Source: Dyadobacter sp. CY312 (lineage in GTDB: Bacteria; Bacteroidota; Bacteroidia; Cytophagales; Spirosomataceae). From it: a stretch of 64,000 nucleotides of DNA. Shown one piece after another: positions 43,532 to 52,256 of the stretch. The translations under genes were made by a program, and so were the position numbers. The stretch spans positions 1 through 64,000 of the forward strand of contig NZ_JAJUXG010000018.1 of assembly GCF_021390535.1 (NCBI RefSeq), written 5' to 3'. The first letter of the stretch is position 1, and each line of letters begins with the position of its first letter. The notes beneath the pieces were generated by a model. The model had not been told where the DNA came from. It saw only the letters and a program-made list of their open reading frames with translations, and searched no databases.

Positions 43532-44749
43532 ATGTCTAAAGTTCTTATCATTGGTGCCGGAGGTGTTGGAAGTGTTGTTGCACACAAGTGCGCACTGAAC
43601 AGCAATGTGTTCACCGAAATTATGCTTGCAAGCCGTACCAAGGCCAAGTGTGATAAAATAGCTGCCGAAATTAAAGAAATGCACGGTGTAAGCATCCAAA
43701 CTGCACAGGTTGATGCCGACATTGTAGCAGAAACCGTTTTGCTGATCAAAAGATTTCAGCCAAAGTTATTGATAAATGTAGCTTTGCCATATCAGGATTT
43801 AACACTGATGGAAGCCTGCCTTGCAACTGGTGTTCATTACCTCGATACAGCCAACTACGAACCAAAAGACGTTGCCAAATTTGAATACAGCTGGCAATGG
43901 GCTTATCAGGAGCGTTTCAAAGAAGCGGGATTGATGGCATTGCTTGGTTGCGGATTTGACCCGGGTGTTACCCAGGTTTACACTGCTTATGCCAACAAGC
44001 ACCATTTTGATGAGATGCATTACCTCGATATTATCGACTGTAACGCGGGTGATCATGGTAAAGCCTTTGCGACCAACTTCAATCCTGAAATTAACATCCG
44101 TGAAATTACTCAGCCTGGCCGCTATTGGGAAAATGGAGAATGGGTTGAAATTCCGGCTATGTCTATCCACAAGCCGATCGACTATCCGGGAATCGGACCG
44201 AAGGAAAGTTATGTGTTATATCACGAAGAACTTGAATCCCTTGTTAAAAACTTCCCTACCCTGAAACGTGCTCGTTTCTGGATGACGTTCGGGCAGGCAT
44301 ACATCACGCATTTGAATGTACTTGAAAATGTAGGTATGACCAGCATCAAACCTATCAAATTCCAGGGAATGGATGTTGTACCACTAGAATTCCTGAAAGC
44401 TGTATTGCCAGCTCCGGATTCATTGGGTGAAAACTATTCAGGCCAGACTTCCATCGGATGCCAGATCAAGGGGATTAAGGATGGCAAGGAAAAAACCTAT
44501 TACGTTTGGAATAACTGTGACCATGCGGAATGTTACCGTGAAGTAAAAGCACAGGCTGTGAGTTATACCACTGGTGTGCCTGCCATGATTGGTGCCATGC
44601 TGATGTTAACAAGCGAAGAATGGCTGAAACCGGGTGTTTTCAATGTTGAAGAATTGAATCCTGATCCATTTATGGATTTGTTAAACCAACATGGTTTGCC
44701 CTGGAACGAACTTGTCAATATTGAGTTGCCGCACGAATATCCTGCGTGA
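43532..44749 (+). CDS. Carboxynorspermidine synthase (saccharopine dehydrogenase-like)
   Basis: This 405-residue NAD(P)H-dependent enzyme condenses aspartate semialdehyde with a diamine to form carboxy(nor)spermidine, the first step of the alternative polyamine pathway used in Bacteroidota. The Rossmann motif is VLIIGAGGVGSVVAHKCA (4-21). Family motifs are NVALPYQDLTLMEACLATGVHYLDTANYE, LLGCGFDPGVTQVYTAYA, and DIIDCNAGDHGKAFATNFNPEIN. The end has SYTTGVPAMIGAMLMLTS. The partner decarboxylase gene (nspC) is not in this window. A strong terminator follows. A lysine-pathway saccharopine reductase is a less likely alternative given the length and these motifs. Confidence 0.92.
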   Translation: MSKVLIIGAGGVGSVVAHKCALNSNVFTEIMLASRTKAKCDKIAAEIKEMHGVSIQTAQVDADIVAETVLLIKRFQPKLLINVALPYQDLTLMEACLATGVHYLDTANYEPKDVAKFEYSWQWAYQERFKEAGLMALLGCGFDPGVTQVYTAYANKHHFDEMHYLDIIDCNAGDHGKAFATNFNPEINIREITQPGRYWENGEWVEIPAMSIHKPIDYPGIGPKESYVLYHEELESLVKNFPTLKRARFWMTFGQAYITHLNVLENVGMTSIKPIKFQGMDVVPLEFLKAVLPAPDSLGENYSGQTSIGCQIKGIKDGKEKTYYVWNNCDHAECYREVKAQAVSYTTGVPAMIGAMLMLTSEEWLKPGVFNVEELNPDPFMDLLNQHGLPWNELVNIELPHEYPA

Positions 44750-44771
44750 TCACTGAGATAATAAGATATAT

Positions 44772-44807
44772 AAAAGCCTGTTATGCAATCGCTGCTAACA
44801 GGCTTTT
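44772..44807. terminator. Intrinsic terminator between convergent genes
   Basis: AAAAGCCTGTTA (44772-44783) pairs with TAACAGGCTTTT (44796-44807) across a 12-base loop. It lies between the convergent carboxynorspermidine synthase and miaA genes and suits both. Confidence 0.85.
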
Positions 44808-44810
44808 GTA

Positions 44811-45725
44811 TTATACAGACATGGCATTAATGTAATTGAGAATGGCATCCATCTCACCCGGATTAAACCACTTAAAATCTCCCTGATGCCTGAACCAGGT
44901 CAGCTGGCGCTTGGCATAACGTCTTGAATTTTGCTTCAACAAACGGACCATTTCTGTTTCGCTATACAGCCCATCCAAAAATCCGTAAACTTCTTTATAA
45001 CCCACGGTTTGCAGCGCATGATGATTTCTAAACGGTTCGAGCTGCCTGGCTTCCTCCACAAGTCCCTCTTGTAACATCATATCCATCCGTTTATCAATAC
45101 GGTCATAAAGTTCTGAGCGCTCCCTATCCAGAGCAAGCAAAATTTGGTTAAAAGGACGTTGATTGAGGCTTTTTTGCTGATAGCTGGAAATTGGTTGACC
45201 AGTGGTTTGAAAAACCTCAAGGGCACGCACAACCCGTTGCGGATTCACAAATTCCTTGGAACCCGCAAAAACGGGATCAACCGCCTCAATTTCTCTTTGC
45301 AAAACAGGCAAACCTTCGTCTTCAAGTCTCTTAGTGAGCAATTCACGCAAACCCGGTGAAGGTTGCGGCAGCGAATCCAAGCCCTCTGTTACTGCTTTAA
45401 TATAAAATCCCGAACCGCCTGTGAGAATAACCTGATCATACTTTTCGTAGAGTTCATTCAATAATTTAAGCACATCCCGTTCAAAATCGCCGGCGCTGTA
45501 AACCTCTGAAATCGAATGAGAATTGATAAAAAAATGCTCAGCACCGGCAAGTTCTTCCTGGCTGGGTTTTGCAGTTCCAATGTTTAGTTCCCGGAAGAAC
45601 TGCCGGGAATCAGCAGAGATAATTACAGTTTTTAACGCCTGAGCCAACTGTATTGAAAGTTCCGTTTTGCCAACCGCAGTGGGCCCAGCCAGCACGATCA
45701 GGTATTTTTCTTTACTATTTGGCAT
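44811..45725 (-). CDS. miaA: tRNA dimethylallyltransferase
   Basis: This 304-residue enzyme adds a dimethylallyl group to A37 of tRNAs that read codons starting with U. The P-loop is GPTAVGKTELS (about residues 14-24), with the family motif VIISADSRQFFRELNIGTAKPS and the substrate-contact segment LTGGSGFYIKAVTEGLD. RVVRALEVFQTTGQPIS and the C-terminal RRYAKRQLTWFRH are typical. The length is normal. A candidate -7 box lies 33 bases before the ATG. It converges with the gene for carboxynorspermidine synthase. Confidence 0.96.
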   Translation of the reverse strand: MPNSKEKYLIVLAGPTAVGKTELSIQLAQALKTVIISADSRQFFRELNIGTAKPSQEELAGAEHFFINSHSISEVYSAGDFERDVLKLLNELYEKYDQVILTGGSGFYIKAVTEGLDSLPQPSPGLRELLTKRLEDEGLPVLQREIEAVDPVFAGSKEFVNPQRVVRALEVFQTTGQPISSYQQKSLNQRPFNQILLALDRERSELYDRIDKRMDMMLQEGLVEEARQLEPFRNHHALQTVGYKEVYGFLDGLYSETEMVRLLKQNSRRYAKRQLTWFRHQGDFKWFNPGEMDAILNYINAMSV

Positions 45726-45757
45726 TCTCCGCTTTTTATATGAATTTTAATAGAATG

Positions 45758-45765
45758 CAAAAGTA
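45758..45765 (-). promoter_or_regulatory. Candidate -7 box for miaA (TACTTTTG)
   Basis: On the minus strand this reads TACTTTTG, a match to TAnnTTTG, 33 bases before the miaA start. It lies just ahead of the divergent DUF4230 gene. No clear -33 box was found. Confidence 0.38.
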
Positions 45766-45771
45766 AAAATC

Positions 45772-46440
45772 ATGGACTCCAACACACTATTTTTTTTCAT
45801 TTTATCACTCTTCATCGGCGCCATTCTTGGTGCTGGAATGTACTTTTTTCTTTCCAGACGAAATTCAGGAAAATCAAACAACAAAGTTGAAGCCACAGTA
45901 TTGGTAGAGCGTATTGAGAAGGTTTTCAAAGTGGTAATGGCTGAGGGTTATTTTACGGAGATATACAATTACCAAAATGACAAAAGCATCTGGAATCTGA
46001 TCAATGATAAAAAGAAGGCTTTGGTGATTGCCAAAGCAAAGGTACTGGTAGGTTACGATTTTGGTAAAATGAAATTCCACATATCAGAAACTGATAAACG
46101 GATCATAATCGATTTTTTCCCTGAGCCGGAAGTATTGTCAATGGATACCGATTATAAGTTTTATGATATCGAACAAGGCTGGCTTAACCGTTTTCAGAGC
46201 GACGATTATACAAGTATTCTGAACGAAGCCAAGCAAACGATGAATGAGAAAGCCCTGCAAAGTGATCTTCCACGTATCGCAACCAACCAGGTTCAGCTCA
46301 TGATGTTTCAGCTTGCCGCTACCATGAACTGGAAGATAGATTTACAGCTTCCTGAGACGAACCGGAAGGAACTCGAAGAATTCTCTACTTACAAGCCAAC
46401 AGATGCCGGAATTGATTCTTTAGACTGGAAGAAGGAATAA
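45772..46440 (+). CDS. DUF4230 domain membrane-anchored protein
   Basis: This 222-residue protein has one N-terminal membrane helix (LFFFILSLFIGAILGAGMYFFL) and a large domain matching DUF4230, a family of unknown function frequent in Bacteroidota and Firmicutes. Motifs include VERIEKVFKVVMAEGYFTEIYNY, ALVIAKAKVLVGYDFGKMKF and IIIDFFPEPEVLSMDTDYKFYDIEQGWLNRF. The domain should face the periplasm with the helix as anchor, judged from the short cytoplasmic N-terminus. It is divergent from miaA with 46 bases between the starts. Confidence 0.88.
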   Translation: MDSNTLFFFILSLFIGAILGAGMYFFLSRRNSGKSNNKVEATVLVERIEKVFKVVMAEGYFTEIYNYQNDKSIWNLINDKKKALVIAKAKVLVGYDFGKMKFHISETDKRIIIDFFPEPEVLSMDTDYKFYDIEQGWLNRFQSDDYTSILNEAKQTMNEKALQSDLPRIATNQVQLMMFQLAATMNWKIDLQLPETNRKELEEFSTYKPTDAGIDSLDWKKE

Positions 46441-46553
46441 AAGATATTTTATGTATTTTGTGCAGTATTGCCGTCTGACCTCGTCATTCTTCAAGTCAAC
46501 TGCGTATAAGCTTTTGTGGGTATTTCTTTTCATTTACTAAACGTTTAACAATT

Positions 46554-47159
46554 ATGTTCAAAAAACTATTAATTATTGCTTGGGTTGGGCTTGTAGCTGT
46601 TTCAGTAGGCTGTAAAGGAGATCAGGGTGACGTAGGACCACAAGGTGCAAAAGGTGATGCAGGTGCCGCAGGACCGGCCGGACCAGCAGGACCTGCGGGG
46701 GAAGATGGTGAGGGAAGCGGTTCAGGAGCATTTGTGTTCACCAATGGTGCGGACACTTCTGACGTTGACGGTAGTTTCTATTCAGGGTTTACCTTCACCA
46801 ATGCGGCAGATGCAGAAGTATACGAAAATGCCGCTGTAATGGTGTATATCAAGGCACAGGGTGTATATTGGCCTGTTCCAGGAGTGGTGAGCTTTGGTGG
46901 CGATAAAGTATCCAACTACACCTTTGTTCACGGGGTCGAAGGAACCACATTTTTTCTGGAAATCATTACCACCGGATGGGCTGAGGATGTTGAGACTCCA
47001 CCTGTTAGAATAGCACAGGATATCAAGGTTATCGTTCTTCCGGCAGCACTTGAAGGCAGAATTAATGGAGAATTAAAAAACAAAAGTTACGAAGAAGCTA
47101 TGTCTGCACTCGGGCTCACAGAAAGTAATGTCAAAACAGCCAGCGTAAGGTCAAAATAG
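46554..47159 (+). CDS. Collagen-like lipoprotein
   Basis: This 201-residue lipoprotein has lipobox SVGC with cysteine C20. From residue 22 about 11 Gly-X-Y triplets follow, beginning GDQGDVGPQGAKGDAG and including three GPA triplets, the pattern of a short collagen-like stalk. The rest, from about residue 55, is a globular domain with strands such as GAFVFTNGADTSDVDG, AVMVYIKAQGVYWPVPGVV and IKVIVLPAALEGRINGEL. It is probably surface-displayed, the stalk projecting the domain. The ligand is unknown. It is a single-gene unit ended by a terminator. Confidence 0.85.
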   Translation: MFKKLLIIAWVGLVAVSVGCKGDQGDVGPQGAKGDAGAAGPAGPAGPAGEDGEGSGSGAFVFTNGADTSDVDGSFYSGFTFTNAADAEVYENAAVMVYIKAQGVYWPVPGVVSFGGDKVSNYTFVHGVEGTTFFLEIITTGWAEDVETPPVRIAQDIKVIVLPAALEGRINGELKNKSYEEAMSALGLTESNVKTASVRSK

Positions 47160-47187
47160 CGTTAGATCATTAATGCCAATAAGAAAT

Positions 47188-47236
47188 CCAGGTATCTAAC
47201 TGTTGCAAATATGTGGCGTTAGATCCTGGTTTTTTT
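47188..47236 (+). terminator. Intrinsic terminator after collagen-like gene
   Basis: CCAGG-T-ATCTAAC (47188-47200) pairs with GTTAGAT-CCTGG (47218-47229) and is followed by seven T. It lies 28 bases after the stop. The rest of the 309-base gap to gldN (47237-47410) holds no ORF or RNA gene I can support. Confidence 0.8.
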
Positions 47237-47410
47237 GTATTTCAATCCATATACTCTCACCCAATGCTAATCATAGTTACAGCAGGGCTTTTTAAACAGG
47301 CACGAATAAGATGTGTCAACAGCCCGGTCCTTGCAACGTTGACAAACAAGGGTTAATTAGAAGCGAATCCATTTCTACGAAATCGGCAATTCATAAAACC
47401 ATCTTATCGT

Positions 47411-47441
47411 AAAAAAGCGACCATCCTTTCGGACAGTCGCT
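47411..47441 (-). terminator. Intrinsic terminator of the gld operon
   Basis: On the minus strand AGCGACTGTCC (47431-47441) and GGATGGTCGCT (47416-47426) form a stem with two mismatches and a GAAA loop, followed by six T (47411-47416). It lies 28 bases past the gldN stop. Confidence 0.78.
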
Positions 47442-47468
47442 CTCAATATTTTTAATACAAAACACTTC

Positions 47469-48527
47469 TTAGTATTCCCAAAGACCGTGTTCAAGCTCCA
47501 TAAGCTCTTGTTCGTAGTTAAGGGATTTCAAAAGAGCTTCTTTCTCTCCACCGTAGATGTCCAAAAATGCTCTGTCGTTGGCATTAGAAAATTTTGTAAT
47601 CCTTCCCCAGAAAAGACGTAAATCGAAGGCGTCAGCAAGATTTTTATTCTGAGCAGTGTTTTCTGTATTGTACCAGATATATTTTTTAGGATCACTACGG
47701 AACAACCGCTCTACATCTTTGTATCTGAATGAAGCAACTGGCAATTCAAGACCGCTTGCAGTTTGTTCAGATGGCAAAATGATGGACAAAGTCTGGATAT
47801 CGTTGTATAAACGTGAACGCTTTTTATCAAATGTCCAATCTTCTTTAATCTCAAGAATAGAAAGTTGCTCAGGGAAATATTCTTCCTCGCTAGCAATCAC
47901 CTGTTGTGTCTGAAATGTGTCAACTGGCGCGGCTTCTACAACTGGTGGTTCTACTTTCGCCACTTCTGTTTTAGCACCTTTCTTGGTTGTCTTTTTCTTA
48001 GGAGGTCCCCAACCATCGTCTACGTCGGCAGGCTCTTCTTTTTTAAGCTCCTTTTTAGCTCCCCAGCCATCGTCAGCAGTGGTTGCCTGTTTAGCAGGAT
48101 CAGCTTTTGGCTTATTACCCCAGCCATCATCAGCCGCCGCAGCAGGTGTTCCAAAACCCGCAGCAATTTCATCAGCAGACAATCCTGCAACCTGATTTGG
48201 TATTAACAATTTCGTATGAATATCCGCAGACGTAACTTTTACAGTACAGGAGTCATTGGTGTAAGCATCAATTAAGCCAGCCTTTGCTGCCTCTAACAAA
48301 TACCTTGTGATCTCGTTATTTTTGGAGAACATGGATACATTCTGTTTTTCTTTCAGATCCACCCTTCTCCAAAGTGTACGTTTCATCATTATATCTCCGT
48401 CACTGATCGGACGGGCGGAAAACCGATTTTCGGTTGAGTCCACCTTTTCCTGAGCAAAAGCAGCCGTGGAGCTTACCGACAAAGCGAGCAAAGACCACGC
48501 AATTGTTTTTCCGTTCATTCTTATCAT
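47469..48527 (-). CDS. gldN: Gliding motility / type IX secretion protein GldN
   Basis: GldN (PorN in Porphyromonas) is a periplasmic component of the type IX secretion core, forming rings with GldK. This copy is 352 residues with a signal peptide ending AAFAQ. Conserved GldN features include ISDGDIMMKRTLWRRVDLKEKQN (about residues 41-63), SILEIKEDWTFDKKRSRLYN and KYIWYNTENTAQNKNLADAFDLRLFWGRI. Unusual is a linker of about residues 128-200 with three DDGWG motifs (133-137, 152-156, 170-174) in Ala/Lys/Pro-rich sequence. It is last in the order gldK, gldL, gldM, gldN. Confidence 0.93.
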   Translation of the reverse strand: MIRMNGKTIAWSLLALSVSSTAAFAQEKVDSTENRFSARPISDGDIMMKRTLWRRVDLKEKQNVSMFSKNNEITRYLLEAAKAGLIDAYTNDSCTVKVTSADIHTKLLIPNQVAGLSADEIAAGFGTPAAAADDGWGNKPKADPAKQATTADDGWGAKKELKKEEPADVDDGWGPPKKKTTKKGAKTEVAKVEPPVVEAAPVDTFQTQQVIASEEEYFPEQLSILEIKEDWTFDKKRSRLYNDIQTLSIILPSEQTASGLELPVASFRYKDVERLFRSDPKKYIWYNTENTAQNKNLADAFDLRLFWGRITKFSNANDRAFLDIYGGEKEALLKSLNYEQELMELEHGLWEY

Positions 48528-48578
48528 AACTCTTGTGTTCTTGTATGCTTAGCAACAAATATTAGCTACTACTACTTA

Positions 48579-50168
48579 TTAATTCAAAGGAACAGTACGG
48601 AATTGATTTCCCATTTCCACTTCACTTACGCTTCCTTTGAAGTTCTGACGCTCTACTTTCAGAACTGTAATTACATAACGATCACCTGGCTGCGCTTGTT
48701 GTGCCAGACTGGAAATTGATCCGCCACCGTTCAAGGTAACACCATTAATACGTCTTGTGCCCCTTGCTAGTGAAACCTCGATTTGAGAAACACGGAAACG
48801 AGCATCCTGAGGAGAGAAGTTCTTGAAGCTTTCATCAGGTACAGCAATGACCTGAATACTCCTTGCCGCAGATGCAGCAATTCCTCTTCTTTCATCAAAC
48901 ACAGCACCGTTCACTCTCACTTCCAGAGAAGGCTTAGGTACACGGTTCACCCTGAAAGGATCCGATCCTAAAACGTTACCTCCATTGCTCACTGTGATAT
49001 TCAGAGATGCTTTGTTCGGTACAATGGTGAACTTTCCTTTTTCTCCACTAGGGATAATCTCTCCACCATCTGTCGAGAAAGAAGGAGCCCAAAGTGCACC
49101 CAAAGCAGGACTTTGAATACTTAGTTTATTTGCGCAACCAAAGTAAAGAGGAGGTAAAGTTCCTGTTTCAATCTGGTACGAAGGCTTCACAACAAAGTAC
49201 TCCTGAGTCATGTTGTATGTAGTATCACGGCCCGAAGGAGTTGGGATCGTTATTTTTCCTGACAACTCACGTTTCGCAATACCTTCTGCATTATATCCAC
49301 CACCTTGTGCAGTGAATTCGACAAGGCCTACACCGTTTTCAACTTTAACAGGCGCACCGTTCAAACTCATACGTGGCGTCAAGCCGGAAGCAGATGCTGC
49401 AATGAACATTTGCCCTTTGAATTTGGTACCTGCTACAACCGTTTTAGCATCCGCACTGATCATCGCAAGAATACGGTCGAACTTGATATCCGCTGCACCT
49501 ACTTTGCTCGCAAGATAATTCAGCACTTCACCTTCCATACGACGAATATCCGTTTGTTTCTGACTCAAAACAGCCAAAGCAGCTGCAACAGGAGTCTGAG
49601 CAAAGTTCAATTCAGCAAAGTCCTTATTTCTTTGGTCTTTGTTATCCTTTGCAACCGGATCATCCTTACCATCCATGGCAAGTGGCATAAATTTGTTCTG
49701 AGCAATAGCGTTCAACTGAGTAGTAAAACCGTTCAGGCTTTGTTTCAGCTTATAGGCTTTACCATTTTTTTGTCCGCCAACCATAAGTTCGGCAACTTTG
49801 CCCTCTTCCTGTGGATTTTTAATACCACCTTCTTCATTTAAACCACTACCTGCCTCAGTAATGATCTGTTGTTTAAGTGCATTCAACTCATTTATAATGT
49901 CGGTCGAAGCCTTCCGTACATCATCAGCTTGTTTCATAACCGCAACATCCGAAGAACGGTTACCCGATTTTTCAACAGCTGCTTTAATTTTAAGTACCGT
50001 TTCCTGGTTAATTTTATTGGCTGCTCCGGAAGAAAGTTCCAGAGAATTATTCAGGAGGATGAATTTCTCTATGATGGCTGAACTTACCTGTAATGCAAGC
50101 ATTGCAGTCAGTACCAGATACATCATTCCAATCATCTTTTGACGGGGTGTTTCTTTTCCACCTGCCAT
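48579..50168 (-). CDS. gldM: Gliding motility / type IX secretion motor protein GldM
   Basis: GldM forms, with GldL, the inner-membrane motor that drives type IX secretion and gliding. The 529-residue protein starts MAGGKETPRQKMIGMMY with a single membrane helix (LVLTAMLALQVSSAI) and then an extended periplasmic part of four domains. Typical segments are FILLNNSLELSSGAANKINQET, LNYLASKVGAADIKFDRILAMIS, TPRMSLNGAPVKVENGVGLVEF and TLPPLYFGCANKLSIQSPALG. The length fits the family. It lies between gldL and gldN with gaps of 84 and 51 bases, clearly in one operon. Confidence 0.95.
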   Translation of the reverse strand: MAGGKETPRQKMIGMMYLVLTAMLALQVSSAIIEKFILLNNSLELSSGAANKINQETVLKIKAAVEKSGNRSSDVAVMKQADDVRKASTDIINELNALKQQIITEAGSGLNEEGGIKNPQEEGKVAELMVGGQKNGKAYKLKQSLNGFTTQLNAIAQNKFMPLAMDGKDDPVAKDNKDQRNKDFAELNFAQTPVAAALAVLSQKQTDIRRMEGEVLNYLASKVGAADIKFDRILAMISADAKTVVAGTKFKGQMFIAASASGLTPRMSLNGAPVKVENGVGLVEFTAQGGGYNAEGIAKRELSGKITIPTPSGRDTTYNMTQEYFVVKPSYQIETGTLPPLYFGCANKLSIQSPALGALWAPSFSTDGGEIIPSGEKGKFTIVPNKASLNITVSNGGNVLGSDPFRVNRVPKPSLEVRVNGAVFDERRGIAASAARSIQVIAVPDESFKNFSPQDARFRVSQIEVSLARGTRRINGVTLNGGGSISSLAQQAQPGDRYVITVLKVERQNFKGSVSEVEMGNQFRTVPLN

Positions 50169-50252
50169 ATAGTTCAGTAATCAGTTATCAGTGATAGAAT
50201 AATTTTGAAGCACAAACAATTTGTTAATTGATCGTCTGTACGTTATTAGATA

Positions 50253-51068
50253 TTATGCATTACCACGCATAGCGGTCAGCATATTACCGTAAATACCATT
50301 CAGAGAAGAAATGTTTGTTGTTAACTTATTCATCTCATTCTTGAAGACCTGTGATTCTTTGGTAGCATCTGCCATATTCTCCATAGCGGTTGTCAGGTTA
50401 CCATAAAAAGCATTCATTGCTTTCAGGTGCTTGGTTGTATCCTGCAATTCTAATTCATAAACTGCGTTTAACGCGCCCATGTTTTTAGTGATCTGCTGGA
50501 ACTGCTCACGGTAAGACTGTGCATCTTTCGTAGCATCCGCCATTGAAGTCATTGCATTAATAGCAACACCATAAGACTTATTCATATCACTGATCGCAAC
50601 AGAAGCAGATTTTACATTTTTAGCATAATCGTTTGTTGCAACAGTCGCATCCGTAAGGTCAGTTATTTTACCAACGGTGTCAGATAACGTTCTGAAATTT
50701 TTACCCAGACTATCGAACACATCAGGTGATATTTTCGCATTGTCCAACATATTGTCAAGCTTGGCAGTAATTCCACTTGAAGAACCCGAAGATGCACGGT
50801 TAATAGCAGGTCCGCTATAATCGTCTGCAAGCTCAGGATATACGCGTGTCCAATCCGGGTCACGGTCTGATGATTGTGTTAATGTTTGTAGTGCATATAA
50901 TAAAAAGATGACAACTTCAGTACCCAAACCGATGGTAAGCATTTCGCTACCTCCATCCCAGTGTTGAATTTTAAATAAAGCTCCTAAAATAACGACAGCA
51001 GCACCTGCGCTGTAAATCGTTGGTACCAGTTTATCCCAAACAAAACTAGGTCCGCTATTCTTAGCCAT
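50253..51068 (-). CDS. gldL: Gliding motility / type IX secretion motor protein GldL
   Basis: GldL is the cytoplasmic membrane partner of GldM and has the acidic residue used for proton-driven rotation. This 271-residue copy begins with two membrane helices (VPTIYSAGAAVVILGALFKIQ and TIGLGTEVVIFLLYALQTL) joined by HWDGGSEM; the Glu in LGTEVVIF is the conserved intramembrane acid. The long cytoplasmic tail is helical and repetitive, with MADATKDAQSYREQFQQITKNM and MADATKESQVFKNEMNKLTTN as near-copies. It follows gldK after a terminator-like hairpin and precedes gldM. Confidence 0.94.
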   Translation of the reverse strand: MAKNSGPSFVWDKLVPTIYSAGAAVVILGALFKIQHWDGGSEMLTIGLGTEVVIFLLYALQTLTQSSDRDPDWTRVYPELADDYSGPAINRASSGSSSGITAKLDNMLDNAKISPDVFDSLGKNFRTLSDTVGKITDLTDATVATNDYAKNVKSASVAISDMNKSYGVAINAMTSMADATKDAQSYREQFQQITKNMGALNAVYELELQDTTKHLKAMNAFYGNLTTAMENMADATKESQVFKNEMNKLTTNISSLNGIYGNMLTAMRGNA

Positions 51069-51136
51069 ACGAATGAAAATCGGTTACAGTGAAAAATTAG
51101 TTATTATGATAAAATAAAATGAGGCGAAAAGGCCGT

Positions 51137-51171
51137 AAAAAAGAAGCAGTGTTATTACGCTGCTTCTTTTT
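51137..51171 (-). terminator. Terminator-like hairpin between gldK and gldL
   Basis: AAAAAGAAGCAG (51138-51149) and CTGCTTCTTTTT (51160-51171) form a perfect 12-bp stem with a 10-base loop; on the minus strand six T follow. It lies 14 bases after the gldK stop and about 70 bases before the gldL start. It should reduce read-through from gldK into gldLMN. Confidence 0.8.
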
Positions 51172-51185
51172 AAGGAAAAATATTG

Positions 51186-52256
51186 TTAGCGACGACCACG
51201 CGCTCCACCACGATCATTGACATTGTCCATTACACAACGGAAGCCAATAAAAGCGCGTCTTTCTGTTTCATACTCGAAACTACGTGTACCCGTCTGAAGG
51301 AAGTAAGCAATGTCTTTCCATGAACCACCCTTGATAACTTTGCGGGGTTCGTCCGGATTGTCATATCTTGGGTTCATATCCCAAACAATTGCAGTAGCAT
51401 TGTCCGTGTAAGCATCAAGTGTCCACTCAGCAACATTACCAGCCATGTTATAAAGACCGAAGTCATTTGGATTGTAAGCATTTGCAGGAGCTGTGTAAGG
51501 ATATCCATCCGCGTCGTAGTTACCACGTTGTGGTTTGAAGTTCGCAAGGAAACATCCCTTAGCATTCATTGTATACGGGTTACCCCAAGGATATTTGGCT
51601 ACGGCACGTCCGCCTCTTGCAGCCCATTCCCACTCGGCTTCTGTTGGCAATCTGAATCCAGTCGAATTAAACTGTCCTTCCTGATTTTGGAAATCATGCA
51701 GCAGATTGGTTCTCCATTTTGAGAAGTATTGTGCAGCCTGCCAACTAACACCTACAACAGGATAAGTATCAAATCCAGGATGGCGATAATAGTACTCAAC
51801 AAAAGGATCTCCATTAGAATATGCAAAATCCTTCTTCCATGAAGTGGTGTCAGGATAGTATTTGGTCATAATTTCTTCTTCACCCAATACAGAAATTGAA
51901 TCTCGTTGTAAAGCATCAATAAATTGGCGATACTCATTGTTTGTGATTTCAGTATCATCCATGTAGAAAGAACTGATTGTAACCCTGCGATTCATATTTG
52001 ACATAGAAGCGGCAATGTCTTCATCAGCTTGTCCCATGATGAAAGATCCGGAAGGAACAACGACCATACCGGCCGGAGTTGTTTGCTTAAATCCTTTACG
52101 GGCTGTGGCTACGATTTCCCCGTTCTGGGTGCCAACATCTTCTTTTCCTCCCTTTCCAAACTTACTTTTGATAAATCCGCAACTCTGCATGAGCATAAGA
52201 GCGGCTACCAAAAGCAGGCTTTTGACTCCATCCCGATAGAACACTTTCACATTCAT
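51186..52256 (-). CDS. gldK: Gliding motility / type IX secretion lipoprotein GldK
   Basis: GldK (PorK) is an outer-membrane lipoprotein of the type IX secretion core that forms a ring with GldN. The 356-residue protein has lipobox MQSC with C26. The main domain is of the formylglycine-generating enzyme/sulfatase-modifying type: AGMVVVPSGSFIMGQ, DDTEITNNEYRQFI, SWQAAQYFSKW, FRLPTEAEWEWAARGG, GLYNMAGNVAEWTLDAY, VIKGGSWKDIAYFLQ and RAFIGFRCV. The copper-binding cysteines of the true enzyme are absent, as in other GldK. It is the first gene of the gldKLMN order. A candidate promoter lies about 80 bases upstream. Confidence 0.95.
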   Translation of the reverse strand: MNVKVFYRDGVKSLLLVAALMLMQSCGFIKSKFGKGGKEDVGTQNGEIVATARKGFKQTTPAGMVVVPSGSFIMGQADEDIAASMSNMNRRVTISSFYMDDTEITNNEYRQFIDALQRDSISVLGEEEIMTKYYPDTTSWKKDFAYSNGDPFVEYYYRHPGFDTYPVVGVSWQAAQYFSKWRTNLLHDFQNQEGQFNSTGFRLPTEAEWEWAARGGRAVAKYPWGNPYTMNAKGCFLANFKPQRGNYDADGYPYTAPANAYNPNDFGLYNMAGNVAEWTLDAYTDNATAIVWDMNPRYDNPDEPRKVIKGGSWKDIAYFLQTGTRSFEYETERRAFIGFRCVMDNVNDRGGARGRR

